A DNA stretch of 34,936 nucleotides. Source: Myxococcus sp. RHSTA-1-4 (lineage in GTDB: Bacteria > Myxococcota > Myxococcia > Myxococcales > Myxococcaceae). Every line of letters begins with the position of its first letter. Position 1 is the first letter of the stretch. The DNA is taken from NCBI RefSeq assembly GCF_020037125.1, contig NZ_JAIQDG010000066.1, forward strand, positions 1-34,936, given 5' to 3'. A program made the translations under genes and the position numbers. Shown here one piece after another: positions 7,788 through 15,855 of the stretch. The notes below the pieces were generated by a model. That model did not search any database, was not told the origin of the DNA, and saw only the letters and a list, made by a program, of their open reading frames with translations.

Positions 7788-8474
7788 TCACCTCTCGCGG
7801 AAGAAGCCCGGATAGAGGGCACGCGTCGTGCGGGCCGAGAGCAGCACCGCCGCCTGCTCCTCCCGGTCCGTCAGCGTCCGCAGCACCGAGGTCAGCTCGG
7901 CCACGTGCTCGACATCCGCCGCCCCGTGGCTGCGCAGGAACGTCACCGCCTTGTGGATGTTCGGGATGGCATCCACCTCCAGCAGGCGCTCCACCGCCCC
8001 GCTCGCGCGCGTCACCGACAGGTACTCCAGGACGTAGGCCGTGCCCAGGAACGCGGTGGGCACTCCCGCCCGGGAGGTGAAGAAGTTCCACCCGGTATAC
8101 GCGTCGACGGCCGGAGCGCGCGCCGTCCCCTCCACCCGCTCCTCGGAGCAGCCCAGGTTCCTCAGGTCCGCCAGCAGCCAGCGCTCGTGCCCGCGCTCCT
8201 CCACGGCCTTCTGCAGCAGCAGGTCCGCCAGCCGCGCGTGCCGGCCCAGGCGCTTCAGCCGCTCGCCCGCGCTCACCAGCAGCGGCATGCTCCAGCGCAC
8301 GTAGTGATACGTCTGCACCAGGTAGTGGACATACCCCTCCACGTCGATGGTGCCGTCGAACAGGCGCCGGGCGTCGGGGTGCGCGTCCAGCGCCTCCACC
8401 AGGCCACGGCCCTCCTGCTCCAGCGCGTCCACCCAATCCGTCATCCGAGCCTGACTCTCCATTTGCGTGTGCAC
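7788..8474 (-). CDS. Haem-oxygenase-like (HDO/UndA/TenA-type) metalloenzyme
   Basis: A 228-residue all-helical protein. The pattern YHYVRWSMPLLVSAGERL, then AVEERGHERWLLADLRNLG (E..H metal ligands) and NIHKAVTFLRSHGAADVEHV (H…D..H) fits haem-oxygenase-like diiron oxidases/oxygenases rather than true haem oxygenase. Relatives include UndA, which decarboxylates fatty acids, and other N- and C-oxygenases. The likely start is GTG 8474 with GGAG eight bases before it; ATG 8462 is an alternative. It lies 78 bases downstream of the acyltransferase gene with no operator between them, so the two are probably one operon. I infer that it modifies the acylated product; the substrate is unknown. Confidence 0.7.
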   Translation of the reverse strand: MHTQMESQARMTDWVDALEQEGRGLVEALDAHPDARRLFDGTIDVEGYVHYLVQTYHYVRWSMPLLVSAGERLKRLGRHARLADLLLQKAVEERGHERWLLADLRNLGCSEERVEGTARAPAVDAYTGWNFFTSRAGVPTAFLGTAYVLEYLSVTRASGAVERLLEVDAIPNIHKAVTFLRSHGAADVEHVAELTSVLRTLTDREEQAAVLLSARTTRALYPGFFRER

Positions 8475-8552
8475 GTACGTCTCCTGTCCGGGGCCGTTTC
8501 CGTTCCCGGTGTTGCGAGGTGAAGGGGAAGGGGAAGAAGCTGCGCGCCCGGC

Positions 8553-9359
8553 CTATCCGGCCTTGCGAACGCCGAAATCGAGCGCGTGGAACCGCGCCAG
8601 GGTGCTGGCCGGAATCTCATCCAGCGCGGCGATGAGCGGCAGGGTGAAGCGGCGGAAGCCCGCCTCGTAGAGGGGCGCCCCAATGAACCGCGCCCCCATC
8701 TTCCGCGCGAAGAGGATGGGTGCCCGCGGCATCCTCAGCCCATCCAGCTGCCCCTGCCGGGCGCGTGCCCGCTCCACGAGCGTATAGAAGGGGTCGCTCG
8801 GAATGGCGGGCGCCTGCGTGGGCGCGGATGCACGCACCCGCCAGCGCGGGCTCATCCACCCCCGGTGGGCCGCCACCTGGTGGATGAGGCGCGCATCCTC
8901 CTCCGAGTCCGTGTCCAGGTTCGCCGCGGCAATCCAGTGCGTCACCCCGCGCCGCCGGCTCTCCTCGTAGACGCCCGCCTGCAGGTGCGCCACCGCCTCG
9001 GAGTGCCGCCACCGCTCGAGCACGCAGAAGCGCGCGGTCTCCGCGAAGACCTGCCCCGGGCCGCCCACCCCTGACAGGTCCAGCTTCTGCTCCAACTCGA
9101 TGCCGAACCGCCCCCCGGTGTCGCGCGCCACCTGCGGGTTGGGTAGCAGCATCCTCAGGGTCGCCACCGCCTCACCCGCCGCGTAGACGACCAGGTGCAC
9201 GGTGGTCTCCAGCGTGTCGAAGCAGCTCACCTCCCGCCGGGACGGCGGCGCGCGCCCGGCAATCAGTCCCAGCTCTCCACCGAAGACCGCCCAGCGGACG
9301 CGAAGCGCGTCATCGAGCTCGCGCTGGGTGGTGGCGACACGGCAGTACATTGACGTCAT
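8553..9359 (-). CDS. LuxI/FeeM-like N-acyltransferase, candidate acyl-signal synthase
   Basis: A 268-residue GNAT-fold protein. Residues diagnostic of LuxI-type synthases appear in order: Arg22 and Phe26 in LRVRWAVF, Asp48 in CFDTLETTVHLVVY, Arg69 in AVATLRMLLP, Phe85, then Glu107 and Arg110 in VFAETARFCV. LuxI proteins and the related N-acyl amino acid synthases (FeeM type) use acyl-ACP or acyl-CoA to acylate an amine. Usual length is about 200; the extra C-terminal 60-70 residues (ILFARKMGARFIGAPLYEAG) resemble the longer acyltransferases. ATG 9359 has GGAGAGG before it. A palindromic operator lies 114 bases upstream. The substrate is unknown, and an AHL product is not proven. Confidence 0.72.
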   Translation of the reverse strand: MTSMYCRVATTQRELDDALRVRWAVFGGELGLIAGRAPPSRREVSCFDTLETTVHLVVYAAGEAVATLRMLLPNPQVARDTGGRFGIELEQKLDLSGVGGPGQVFAETARFCVLERWRHSEAVAHLQAGVYEESRRRGVTHWIAAANLDTDSEEDARLIHQVAAHRGWMSPRWRVRASAPTQAPAIPSDPFYTLVERARARQGQLDGLRMPRAPILFARKMGARFIGAPLYEAGFRRFTLPLIAALDEIPASTLARFHALDFGVRKAG

Positions 9360-9472
9360 GGGTCCCCTCTCCGAAGCGGGTCGGGTCCGGCGTTCTCGCC
9401 GTCCTCGCCACTTCCTTCGTCGCCAGGGACCCGAGTGCGAGCGCCCGCCTTCGCCCCTCGACTTGAATGGCA

Positions 9473-9488
9473 TACCACCCTGGAGGTA
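9473..9488. promoter_or_regulatory. Candidate LuxR-type operator C
   Basis: TACCACC-CT-GGAGGTA, the same core as at 6174 and 7763. It lies in the 271-base divergent region, 114 bases before the acyltransferase start and 143 bases before the sigma-factor start at 9631. It can therefore serve either or both. Confidence 0.6.
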
Positions 9489-9630
9489 AAGACAAACGGC
9501 ACGCCCGCCAGCAACCTCGCACGGCGATGCGCATCCCCACCCCCGTCGAACTCGCCGGGCCGGTAACGAAGGAGCACACACGACACAGTCAACCCGAGCG
9601 CGGGCAAGACAATCCCGGTGAGGAGTGGGG

Positions 9631-10230
9631 ATGAGCTTTCCAACACAGGCGGAGGAGCTGGCGCTGCACGAGCGCGTCCTGAAGAAAGACCCGGTGGCTC
9701 CAGTCGAGGTCTTCCAGGTCTTCATGGACCCCATCCTCGCGGCCCTGGGCAGGAAGGACAGGCGTGAGCGGGAGGAGGCCTATGACGCAATCATCGACGT
9801 CCTCTACTCCTATCTGAACAGTCCTGAACGTTACACGGCCCAGAAAGGCCGCCTGTCCACCTATCTGACGCAGGCCGCCAGGAATCGGCTGATGGACCAG
9901 TACCGCTCCGCCGAGGCCCGGCACCGGCGGGAACAGGAATTCGGCAAGGTTTTCGAACTCGGGGCGAGGTCTCCGAAGGAGTCCCTGGAGCTATCCGTGG
10001 AGGCACGACGCGCCGTGCTCAGGCTGGAGCAATCCGGACTTCAGAAGGAAGACCGCGCCATGCTCGGGCTCGTCCTCCAGGGCGAGAGGTCGACCGTCGT
10101 CCTGGCCGAGGCCATCGGGCTGGGCTCGATGCCGGAGGATGACCGCCAGCGAGAGGTGAAGCGCCATCGAGACCGCCTCATGAAGAGGTTGGCGCGTCTC
10201 GGAAAGGAGGACCCCGATGACGAATCCTGA
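9631..10230 (+). CDS. Sigma-70-family (ECF-like) sigma factor
   Basis: A 199-residue protein. Region 2 is recognisable as GRLSTYLTQAARNRLMDQYR followed by SAEARHRREQEF. The C-terminal part (ARRAVLRLEQSGLQKEDRAM … DRQREVKRHRDRLMKRLARL) fits a divergent region 4 helix-turn-helix. No anti-sigma factor is encoded beside it. ATG 9631 follows GAGGAG; GTG 9625 is an alternative. The next gene starts inside its end (14-base overlap), making it the first gene of a five-gene operon. It may activate its own operon; this is inference. Confidence 0.78.
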   Translation: MSFPTQAEELALHERVLKKDPVAPVEVFQVFMDPILAALGRKDRREREEAYDAIIDVLYSYLNSPERYTAQKGRLSTYLTQAARNRLMDQYRSAEARHRREQEFGKVFELGARSPKESLELSVEARRAVLRLEQSGLQKEDRAMLGLVLQGERSTVVLAEAIGLGSMPEDDRQREVKRHRDRLMKRLARLGKEDPDDES

Positions 10231-10594
10231 ATGGCTCGAGCGGGTTGCACGGCGAAGCCGGAGCGAGTCCTGGACGCTGGGGCATGCTTTCGAGCGGTAC
10301 CGGGAGCTGGAGGGCCGGACCCCGGAGGAGCTCGCGAAGGAGCTGGGCTGCTCCGTGCAGACGCTCCACTGGCTCTCCGTCTGCCGGCGTCCCGAGGGCC
10401 CGGACTTCACCGAGCAGGCCACCGCCATCGCCAGCCGCTTCGGAGTGGAGCTGCTGCCGCTCGCCAAGGTGCTCAGGCATGTCGAGGTGCTGGAGACGCT
10501 GTCCCCGCAGGAGAGGGGCGCGGAGGACACCGCGGAGCAGCCCATGCAGATGGCGGCGAGGGACCGCGCCCAGGACGACGAGACGAGCTCATGA
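10217..10594 (+). CDS. Small helix-turn-helix protein, partner of the ImmA/IrrE protease
   Basis: A 125-residue protein with AGGAGG five bases before its ATG. The core GRTPEELAKELGCSVQTLHW, then LSVCRRP and TAIASRFGVELLPLAKVLRH looks like an XRE-like helix-turn-helix. The tail is acidic and probably flexible. It overlaps the protease gene by ATGA. In known pairs (ImmR-ImmA, DdrO-IrrE) the protease cleaves an adjacent HTH repressor after DNA damage. By position this protein is the likely substrate. It is not a close DdrO match by eye. Confidence 0.65.
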   Translation: MTNPEWLERVARRSRSESWTLGHAFERYRELEGRTPEELAKELGCSVQTLHWLSVCRRPEGPDFTEQATAIASRFGVELLPLAKVLRHVEVLETLSPQERGAEDTAEQPMQMAARDRAQDDETSS

Positions 10595-11319
10595 CGGCAC
10601 GCTGGCTGGAGGAAGCCGTGGAAGCCTGTGGCTTGACGGCCACTCCCCGATTCCCCCGGGACCTGGCTGCAGAGGTTCCCCTCCGGCTTCCCGTCACCCT
10701 GGTTCCCCTGCCCCGCGTCACGCCCGAGAGCGTGCGGGACTGGCTTCGGCGGAGGCGGCTGCATCCTCCGGGGACGGACGTCCCTCGTGGGTTGCATGGC
10801 TGCATGGTGGCCCGGGCAGGGGTTGGCATCCTCTTCCATGACAGCGAGGAGGATGAGGCCGAGCACCGCTTCACGCTGGCGCACGAGGTGGCGCACTTCG
10901 TGCTCGACCAGTGGCTCCCCCGGAAGCGGGCCGTGCGCGTGTTTGGAGAGGGAATCCTCCCGGTGCTCGATGGACTGCGCCCCCCGACCCCCGAGGAGTC
11001 CCTGACCGCGCTGTTCGAGCGGGTGTCCCTGGAAGTCGAGGTGAAGCTCATGGACCGGAGTCCTTCCGGGCTCTTCTCCAGCGGCAGGGTGGCGGAGTCC
11101 GAGCGGCGCGCGGACCGGCTGGCGCAGGAGCTGCTCGCTCCGGCGGCGCTCGTCACACCGCTGGTGCGGGACGTGTCCGAGGAGGAGGGCGTCGACCGGG
11201 TGGTGGCCCGGTTCGGCCTCCCCGGAGAAGCGGCCAGGACATACGTCCAGCTGCTGCGCCGCCGCCTGCGCATGCCGCGCTTCTCCTGCCAGCGATTCCT
11301 TGGAGTGGATGGAGGGTGA
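10591..11319 (+). CDS. ImmA/IrrE-family zinc metallopeptidase
   Basis: A 242-residue cytoplasmic protease. The zinc site HEVAH is at residues 98-102, within RFTLAHEVAHFVLDQW. A third ligand is expected in SERRADRLAQELLAP (around residue 171), the family's E-A-rich helix and LLxP signature. The C-terminal segment (VDRVVARFGLPGEAARTYVQ LLRRR) is the usual small helical tail. ATG 10591 overlaps the HTH gene stop. Family members cleave HTH repressors, so damage- or phage-triggered induction of this operon is a natural reading, though not shown by the sequence. Confidence 0.88.
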   Translation: MTARWLEEAVEACGLTATPRFPRDLAAEVPLRLPVTLVPLPRVTPESVRDWLRRRRLHPPGTDVPRGLHGCMVARAGVGILFHDSEEDEAEHRFTLAHEVAHFVLDQWLPRKRAVRVFGEGILPVLDGLRPPTPEESLTALFERVSLEVEVKLMDRSPSGLFSSGRVAESERRADRLAQELLAPAALVTPLVRDVSEEEGVDRVVARFGLPGEAARTYVQLLRRRLRMPRFSCQRFLGVDGG

Positions 11320-11321
11320 CC

Positions 11322-12503
11322 ATGCCGGGAGGAGTTCCCCCTGAGGTGGAAGCGGAGCTGTTCGGAGACGACGAGTACCGGGAGGCCTTCAACGAGGAGC
11401 TGTCCACCACGCTCGACCTCGACCGGTGGTCCACCGGGCTCGACCTGGACAGCGTGATGGCCCGCTTCCGGAGAGAGATTGCCAACGCCGTCAAGAAGGA
11501 GGGGCGCCTGCGTGCCATCGTCCGCAACGAGCTCTTCCCCCGCCTTCAGACGCGGCACGCCTCGTTCCCGGAGGCTGGCATCTACCGGGTCACCCCCGAG
11601 GAGGTCTCCCTCATGCACGAGCGTCTGCTCTTCCGGGGAAGGGTCGACGCCGTGAGCGGGAGTCACACGTCTCATGACAGCCTCCCCATCGGCATCTCGC
11701 AGATTGGCGTCGCCGTCGTGGGCTACGGGGGCACGTCCGGGGCGTTCTCGCAGCGGCTCTTCCGCAAGGAGATGGCCTCGCAGAGCGCGAATCCCATTCA
11801 AGAAGCGCTGGACTACATCAACATGCGCCAGAACCGCTTCAAGGGGCGCAAGGACACCCTGTCCCGAATGGCATGTCGTGGCATCCGCACGTATGCCGAG
11901 CGGGCGGCCCTGATGAACAAGTCCTCGGCGGAATGGCGCATGGGGGTTGGCAATCCTTGCGCCCATGAGCTGCTCTCCGGCTCCGGCTACATGAGCCTGC
12001 TGGAGCGTTCCCTCGTCGTGCTCCGGCGCCTCGTCCACGAGCACAAGAAGTTCGTGTTCGTCTCCGATGCGCTGCATGACCGGGGCTTCCTGACCATGGG
12101 GTTCGCGCTCGATGCGGGCGAGTACGCTGTCCTGGAGACACTCCAGAGCGACGGGGAGGACGTCGTCGAGGGGTGGGAGTACGGAGACCGGAGCAAGCGG
12201 CTGGCGTGGGACTTCGTGAAGCAGTCCTCCCCGCATGTCATCAAGGGGCTCTTCCGGGTCTCGGACCACTCCCCTCCCCGCCTCTTCTACGCGCACCGCG
12301 AGCACATCCACACGGCGGCCTGCATCGCCATGGCCGACAGCATCCTCCGGCCCGAGCGGGCCTTCCCGATGCTGCTCGACGTCGCGGAGATGTCCTGCCG
12401 GAGCGCCTTTGGTGAGGACGGCTTCCTGGGCCTGGTGCATGACGCCTACGCCCAGGCGGACGCGAACCTTCAGTACTTCAGCGAGCGCGGGATGCGCCGC
12501 TAA
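11322..12503 (+). CDS. nurA: NurA-like nuclease, HerA partner
   Basis: A 393-residue protein with GGAGGG five bases before its ATG. Order of motifs fits the NurA fold: an acidic motif in RGRVDAVSGSH (Asp109), Glu228 in SLLERSLVVL, Asp249 in FVFVSDALHDRG, and the C-terminal block YAHREHIHTAACIAMADSIL … FPMLLDVAEMSCR typical of NurA. NurA is a manganese-dependent exonuclease/endonuclease that docks on the HerA ring. The helical insert at about 155-225 is long. The sequence is distant from archaeal NurA, so the call rests on motif order plus the adjacent HerA gene. Confidence 0.68.
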   Translation: MPGGVPPEVEAELFGDDEYREAFNEELSTTLDLDRWSTGLDLDSVMARFRREIANAVKKEGRLRAIVRNELFPRLQTRHASFPEAGIYRVTPEEVSLMHERLLFRGRVDAVSGSHTSHDSLPIGISQIGVAVVGYGGTSGAFSQRLFRKEMASQSANPIQEALDYINMRQNRFKGRKDTLSRMACRGIRTYAERAALMNKSSAEWRMGVGNPCAHELLSGSGYMSLLERSLVVLRRLVHEHKKFVFVSDALHDRGFLTMGFALDAGEYAVLETLQSDGEDVVEGWEYGDRSKRLAWDFVKQSSPHVIKGLFRVSDHSPPRLFYAHREHIHTAACIAMADSILRPERAFPMLLDVAEMSCRSAFGEDGFLGLVHDAYAQADANLQYFSERGMRR

Positions 12504-12519
12504 CCGGGGAGGGTGAAGG

Positions 12520-14829
12520 ATGTTCGATGATGGCAAGGGACCGAGGCCTCCAGGTGCGGGTGTTTCCGAAGGCGAGCCGGGCCGTCCGGCGCATGTGCTG
12601 AATGGCAAGGGGCCGCCGCTCCACGTCGTGGGCGGACCTCGCGGAGAGCCCCCGCGCTCCCCGCCCGCCACGCCGGGCGCCGCGCCTCGGCCGCCGGGCC
12701 CCGTGGCCCCCCCGAACAACGTGATGCGCCCGGCGCCTCCCGCGGGCGCGAGGCCCACGCCACCTCCGGGCAATGGAGGCCCTCCGGCCAGGTCCTCGCA
12801 GCCACCGGGCGCGGGAGGTCCTCCCGGTAGGCCCCCTTCGCCGGCGAGCGCCAGTGAGCCGCCGCGTCCGCCTCCGGGGCCCCAGGCCGTGGAGGCCCGG
12901 AGCGCGCGCAATGACATCGTCCGCCCGGTGCCGCCCGAGGCCCGGGCCGCGCTCGACGAATTGAGGAACGAGGCGAAGACGGCGGCACAGCTCGACCCGG
13001 AGCTGGCGAAGGCCGCGGGCTTCACGCACTTCGACACCCCGTCGAGCCAGGACAACCTCATCACCGTCCTGCTGACCCGGGATGACCTCCACCTGCTCGC
13101 CTCGCAGACGCTGGTGCGCGTGAAGTCTCGGGAGGACGGGCGCGCGTACCTCGGCGTGGTCGTCCGGGGCCCCTTCGCGGAGCCCAACGCGGTTCCCGCC
13201 AACTCCACGATGGCCATCGGCGTGGTGACGCAGGGAAAGAAGCTCACCTACACGTTCGACTACCACGGCCGCGCGGAGGTGGAGCTGCTCGGCGAGGAGG
13301 TCGAGGGAACCTTGAAGCCTCCCCGCTTCCGGCCCCGGCCGCAGAGCCCCGTCTTCATCCTCGACGACGCGGAGAGCGAGCGCGTGCTCGGAGTGGGAGG
13401 GGACCTGAGCCTCGGCGTCGTCGTGGGCTACGAGCGCATGGAGGCCCGCCTCAATGCCAGGGACAAGGCCATCCTGCCCCGCCACACCGGCATCATCGGA
13501 ACCACGGGGGGCGGCAAGTCCACCACCGTCGCCACGCTCATCCACCGCGCCCAGTCGGCGGGCATCGCGACCATCGTCTTCGACGTGGAAGGCGAGTACA
13601 CCCACGTGGACCAGCCCACGGACCAGGCAGCCATGCTCGAGGCGCTCAAGCGGCGCGGCCAGCGGCCGGAGGGCGTCAAGGACCTGCACATCCATCACCT
13701 GACCGGCCGCGCGAGCCGCCGCCCCCGCCACCGGCACCTGCACCCGTTCTCGCTGAACTTCTCGCGCCTCTCGCCCTACGCGCTCGCGGAGATTCTGGAC
13801 ATGTCGGATGCGCAGCAGGAGCGCTTCCTCAAGGCCTATGACGTCACGAAGCTGCTGCTGGAGGACTTCAAGATCTTCCCGCAGAGCGAGGACGACCGTC
13901 AGCGCGCCCTGGACGTGGACGAGCTCTCCACGGGCTATCCCCACATGACCATCCAGCACGTGCTGGACGTCGTGAGCGCGTACATCTACAGCCTCAGCGA
14001 CGAGGGACGGGCCGAGGCGAAGAGCAGGCCCCGGGCCTCATCGAAGAAGAAGGGCTCGAGCGCGCTCCTGGATGGGCTCGAGGCCGAGGAGGCGCAGGAA
14101 GAGGCCGCGCCGGCCCCCTCGGGGCCCACGCTGCACAGCGAGTTCAAGAGCAACCCGGGGCTGGTCATGAACCGGGTGATGGCCCAGAGCAGCAAGAACG
14201 AGATCAGCTGGAAGGCGCTGTCCAGCAAGCTCCACCGGCTCCGGCGCCTCAACATCTTCGACATGGGCACGGCGCCCGGGGTGGCCTACGACTCGATGCT
14301 CCAGCCCGGCCGGGTCTCCGTCATCGACCTGTCGGATACGGATTCACCCCAGCTCAACAACCTCGTCATCGCCGACATCCTGCGGGGGCTCCAGGAGACC
14401 CAGGAGAAGCTCTACGCGAAGGCGAACGACCAGGACCAGTCCGTCACCCCCGTCCTCATCATCATCGAGGAGGCGCACGAGTTCCTGTCGGCCAGCCGCA
14501 TCTCCCAGATGCCGGTCCTGTTCGAGCAGGTGGCGCGCATCGCCAAGCGCGGCCGCAAGCGCTGGCTCGGGCTCGTCTTCGTGACGCAGCTGCCACAGCA
14601 TCTCCCCAACGAGGTGCTCGGGCTGCTCAACAACTTCATCATTCACAAAATCACCGACAGCACCGTCATCTCCCGCATGCAGCGCACGGTGGGCAGCATC
14701 GACGAGAGTCTCTGGAACCGGGTGCCGCGGCTCGCGCCGGGACAGGCGCTGGTCTCGTTCAGCAGCTTCACCCGCCCGCTGATGGTGGCGGTGGACCCCG
14801 CGCCCGTGAAGCGGCTGCTCGTGGAATAG
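12520..14829 (+). CDS. herA: HerA-like hexameric ATPase/translocase
   Basis: A 769-residue protein. Residues 1-125 are Pro/Gly-rich and probably disordered. A beta-rich HAS-barrel-like domain (about 150-300) follows, then the RecA-like core: Walker A GTTGGGKST (about 327-335), FDVEGEYTHVD, Walker B VLIIIEEAHEFLS (about 645), an Arg-rich ISRMQRTV segment, and the C-terminal brace RLAPGQALVSF … RPLMVAVDP. A Lys/Glu-rich insert sits near 505-535. HerA rings pump DNA to NurA in archaeal end resection, and bacterial HerA ATPases pair with varied effectors in anti-phage systems. It closes the operon; GGGGAGGGTGAAGG precedes the ATG. Confidence 0.88.
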   Translation: MFDDGKGPRPPGAGVSEGEPGRPAHVLNGKGPPLHVVGGPRGEPPRSPPATPGAAPRPPGPVAPPNNVMRPAPPAGARPTPPPGNGGPPARSSQPPGAGGPPGRPPSPASASEPPRPPPGPQAVEARSARNDIVRPVPPEARAALDELRNEAKTAAQLDPELAKAAGFTHFDTPSSQDNLITVLLTRDDLHLLASQTLVRVKSREDGRAYLGVVVRGPFAEPNAVPANSTMAIGVVTQGKKLTYTFDYHGRAEVELLGEEVEGTLKPPRFRPRPQSPVFILDDAESERVLGVGGDLSLGVVVGYERMEARLNARDKAILPRHTGIIGTTGGGKSTTVATLIHRAQSAGIATIVFDVEGEYTHVDQPTDQAAMLEALKRRGQRPEGVKDLHIHHLTGRASRRPRHRHLHPFSLNFSRLSPYALAEILDMSDAQQERFLKAYDVTKLLLEDFKIFPQSEDDRQRALDVDELSTGYPHMTIQHVLDVVSAYIYSLSDEGRAEAKSRPRASSKKKGSSALLDGLEAEEAQEEAAPAPSGPTLHSEFKSNPGLVMNRVMAQSSKNEISWKALSSKLHRLRRLNIFDMGTAPGVAYDSMLQPGRVSVIDLSDTDSPQLNNLVIADILRGLQETQEKLYAKANDQDQSVTPVLIIIEEAHEFLSASRISQMPVLFEQVARIAKRGRKRWLGLVFVTQLPQHLPNEVLGLLNNFIIHKITDSTVISRMQRTVGSIDESLWNRVPRLAPGQALVSFSSFTRPLMVAVDPAPVKRLLVE

Positions 14830-14922
14830 GGGCGCGGACCTGACCCCAGTACGATGGCGCGTTGAAGTCCCGGGGTCCATGCTCGCGGCGGTTCCCTTCC
14901 CCCTCGCCGAAAGGAAGCGCGC

Positions 14923-15798
14923 ATGGACACCCCGACCCGTCCCACCACCGCCCAGACTGGAAAGATCGCCGGCAGCTATCTCACCACCCGTGACGGCACC
15001 CAGCTCTACTTCAAGGACTGGGGCCCGAAGGATGGCAAGCCCATTGTCTTCTCACACGGCTGGCCGCTCAGCTCGGACGCCTGGGAAGACCAGATGCTGT
15101 TCCTGTCGGAGCAGGGCTACCGCACCATCGCCCACGACCGCCGTGGCCACGGCCGCTCGTCGCAGCCGTGGGCCGGCCACGACATGGACACCTATGCGGA
15201 TGACCTCGCCGAGCTGACCGCCGCGCTCGACCTCGGGAAGGCCGTCCATATCGGCCACTCCACGGGCGGCGGCGAGGTCACCCGCTACATCGGCCGCCAT
15301 GGCACCTCGCGCGTCGCCAAGGCCGTGCTCATTGGTGCCGTGCCCCCCATCATGCTCAAGACGGACTGGCACCCGAACGGCCTGCCCCTCGACGTCTTCG
15401 ACGGCATCCGCGCCGGCGTGCGCGGCGACCGCTCGACCTTCTTCAGGGAACTGAGCATGGCGTTCTACGGCTTCAACCGGCCGGGCGCGAAGGTCTCGGA
15501 GGGCCTGCGCGAGGGCTTCTGGATGCAGGGCATGATGGGTGGCCTGAAAGCCGAGCTCGACTGCATCAAGGCCTTCTCGGAGACCGACTTCCGCGCCGAC
15601 CTCGCCAGGTTCGACGTGCCCACCCTGGTGATGCACGGAGATGACGACCAGATCGTGCCGCTCGACGGGTCCGCGAAGCTCACCGTCACGCTGGCCAGGG
15701 GCGCGGAGCTGAAGGTCTATCCGGGCTTCAGCCACGGCATGTGCTCGGTCAACAAGGACGTCATCAACCGAGACCTGCTGGCCTTCATCCAGCGGTAG
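14923..15798 (+). CDS. Alpha/beta hydrolase, non-haem chloroperoxidase type
   Basis: A 291-residue alpha/beta hydrolase. Nucleophile elbow GHSTGG (Ser113), oxyanion HGWPLSSDAW, conserved HDRRGHGRSSQPW, acid in MHGDDDQIVP and histidine in YPGFSHGM. This layout is that of cofactor-free chloroperoxidase/esterase proteins, which usually act as esterases or perhydrolases. GAAAGGAAG precedes the ATG. It is 93 bases after herA and probably separately expressed. No functional link to the operon is visible. Confidence 0.9.
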   Translation: MDTPTRPTTAQTGKIAGSYLTTRDGTQLYFKDWGPKDGKPIVFSHGWPLSSDAWEDQMLFLSEQGYRTIAHDRRGHGRSSQPWAGHDMDTYADDLAELTAALDLGKAVHIGHSTGGGEVTRYIGRHGTSRVAKAVLIGAVPPIMLKTDWHPNGLPLDVFDGIRAGVRGDRSTFFRELSMAFYGFNRPGAKVSEGLREGFWMQGMMGGLKAELDCIKAFSETDFRADLARFDVPTLVMHGDDDQIVPLDGSAKLTVTLARGAELKVYPGFSHGMCSVNKDVINRDLLAFIQR

Positions 15799-15855
15799 GC
15801 GCTCGAGACCGTACGCGGGCGCTCAGACCTGATGGAGCTGATATTGATACCGCGC

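Noticed and set aside
10473..13247. 924-codon minus-strand open frame across the ImmA, NurA and HerA genes
   Set aside because: Low-complexity Gly/Pro/Ser/Arg product; the plus-strand genes carry all catalytic motifs and good ribosome sites.
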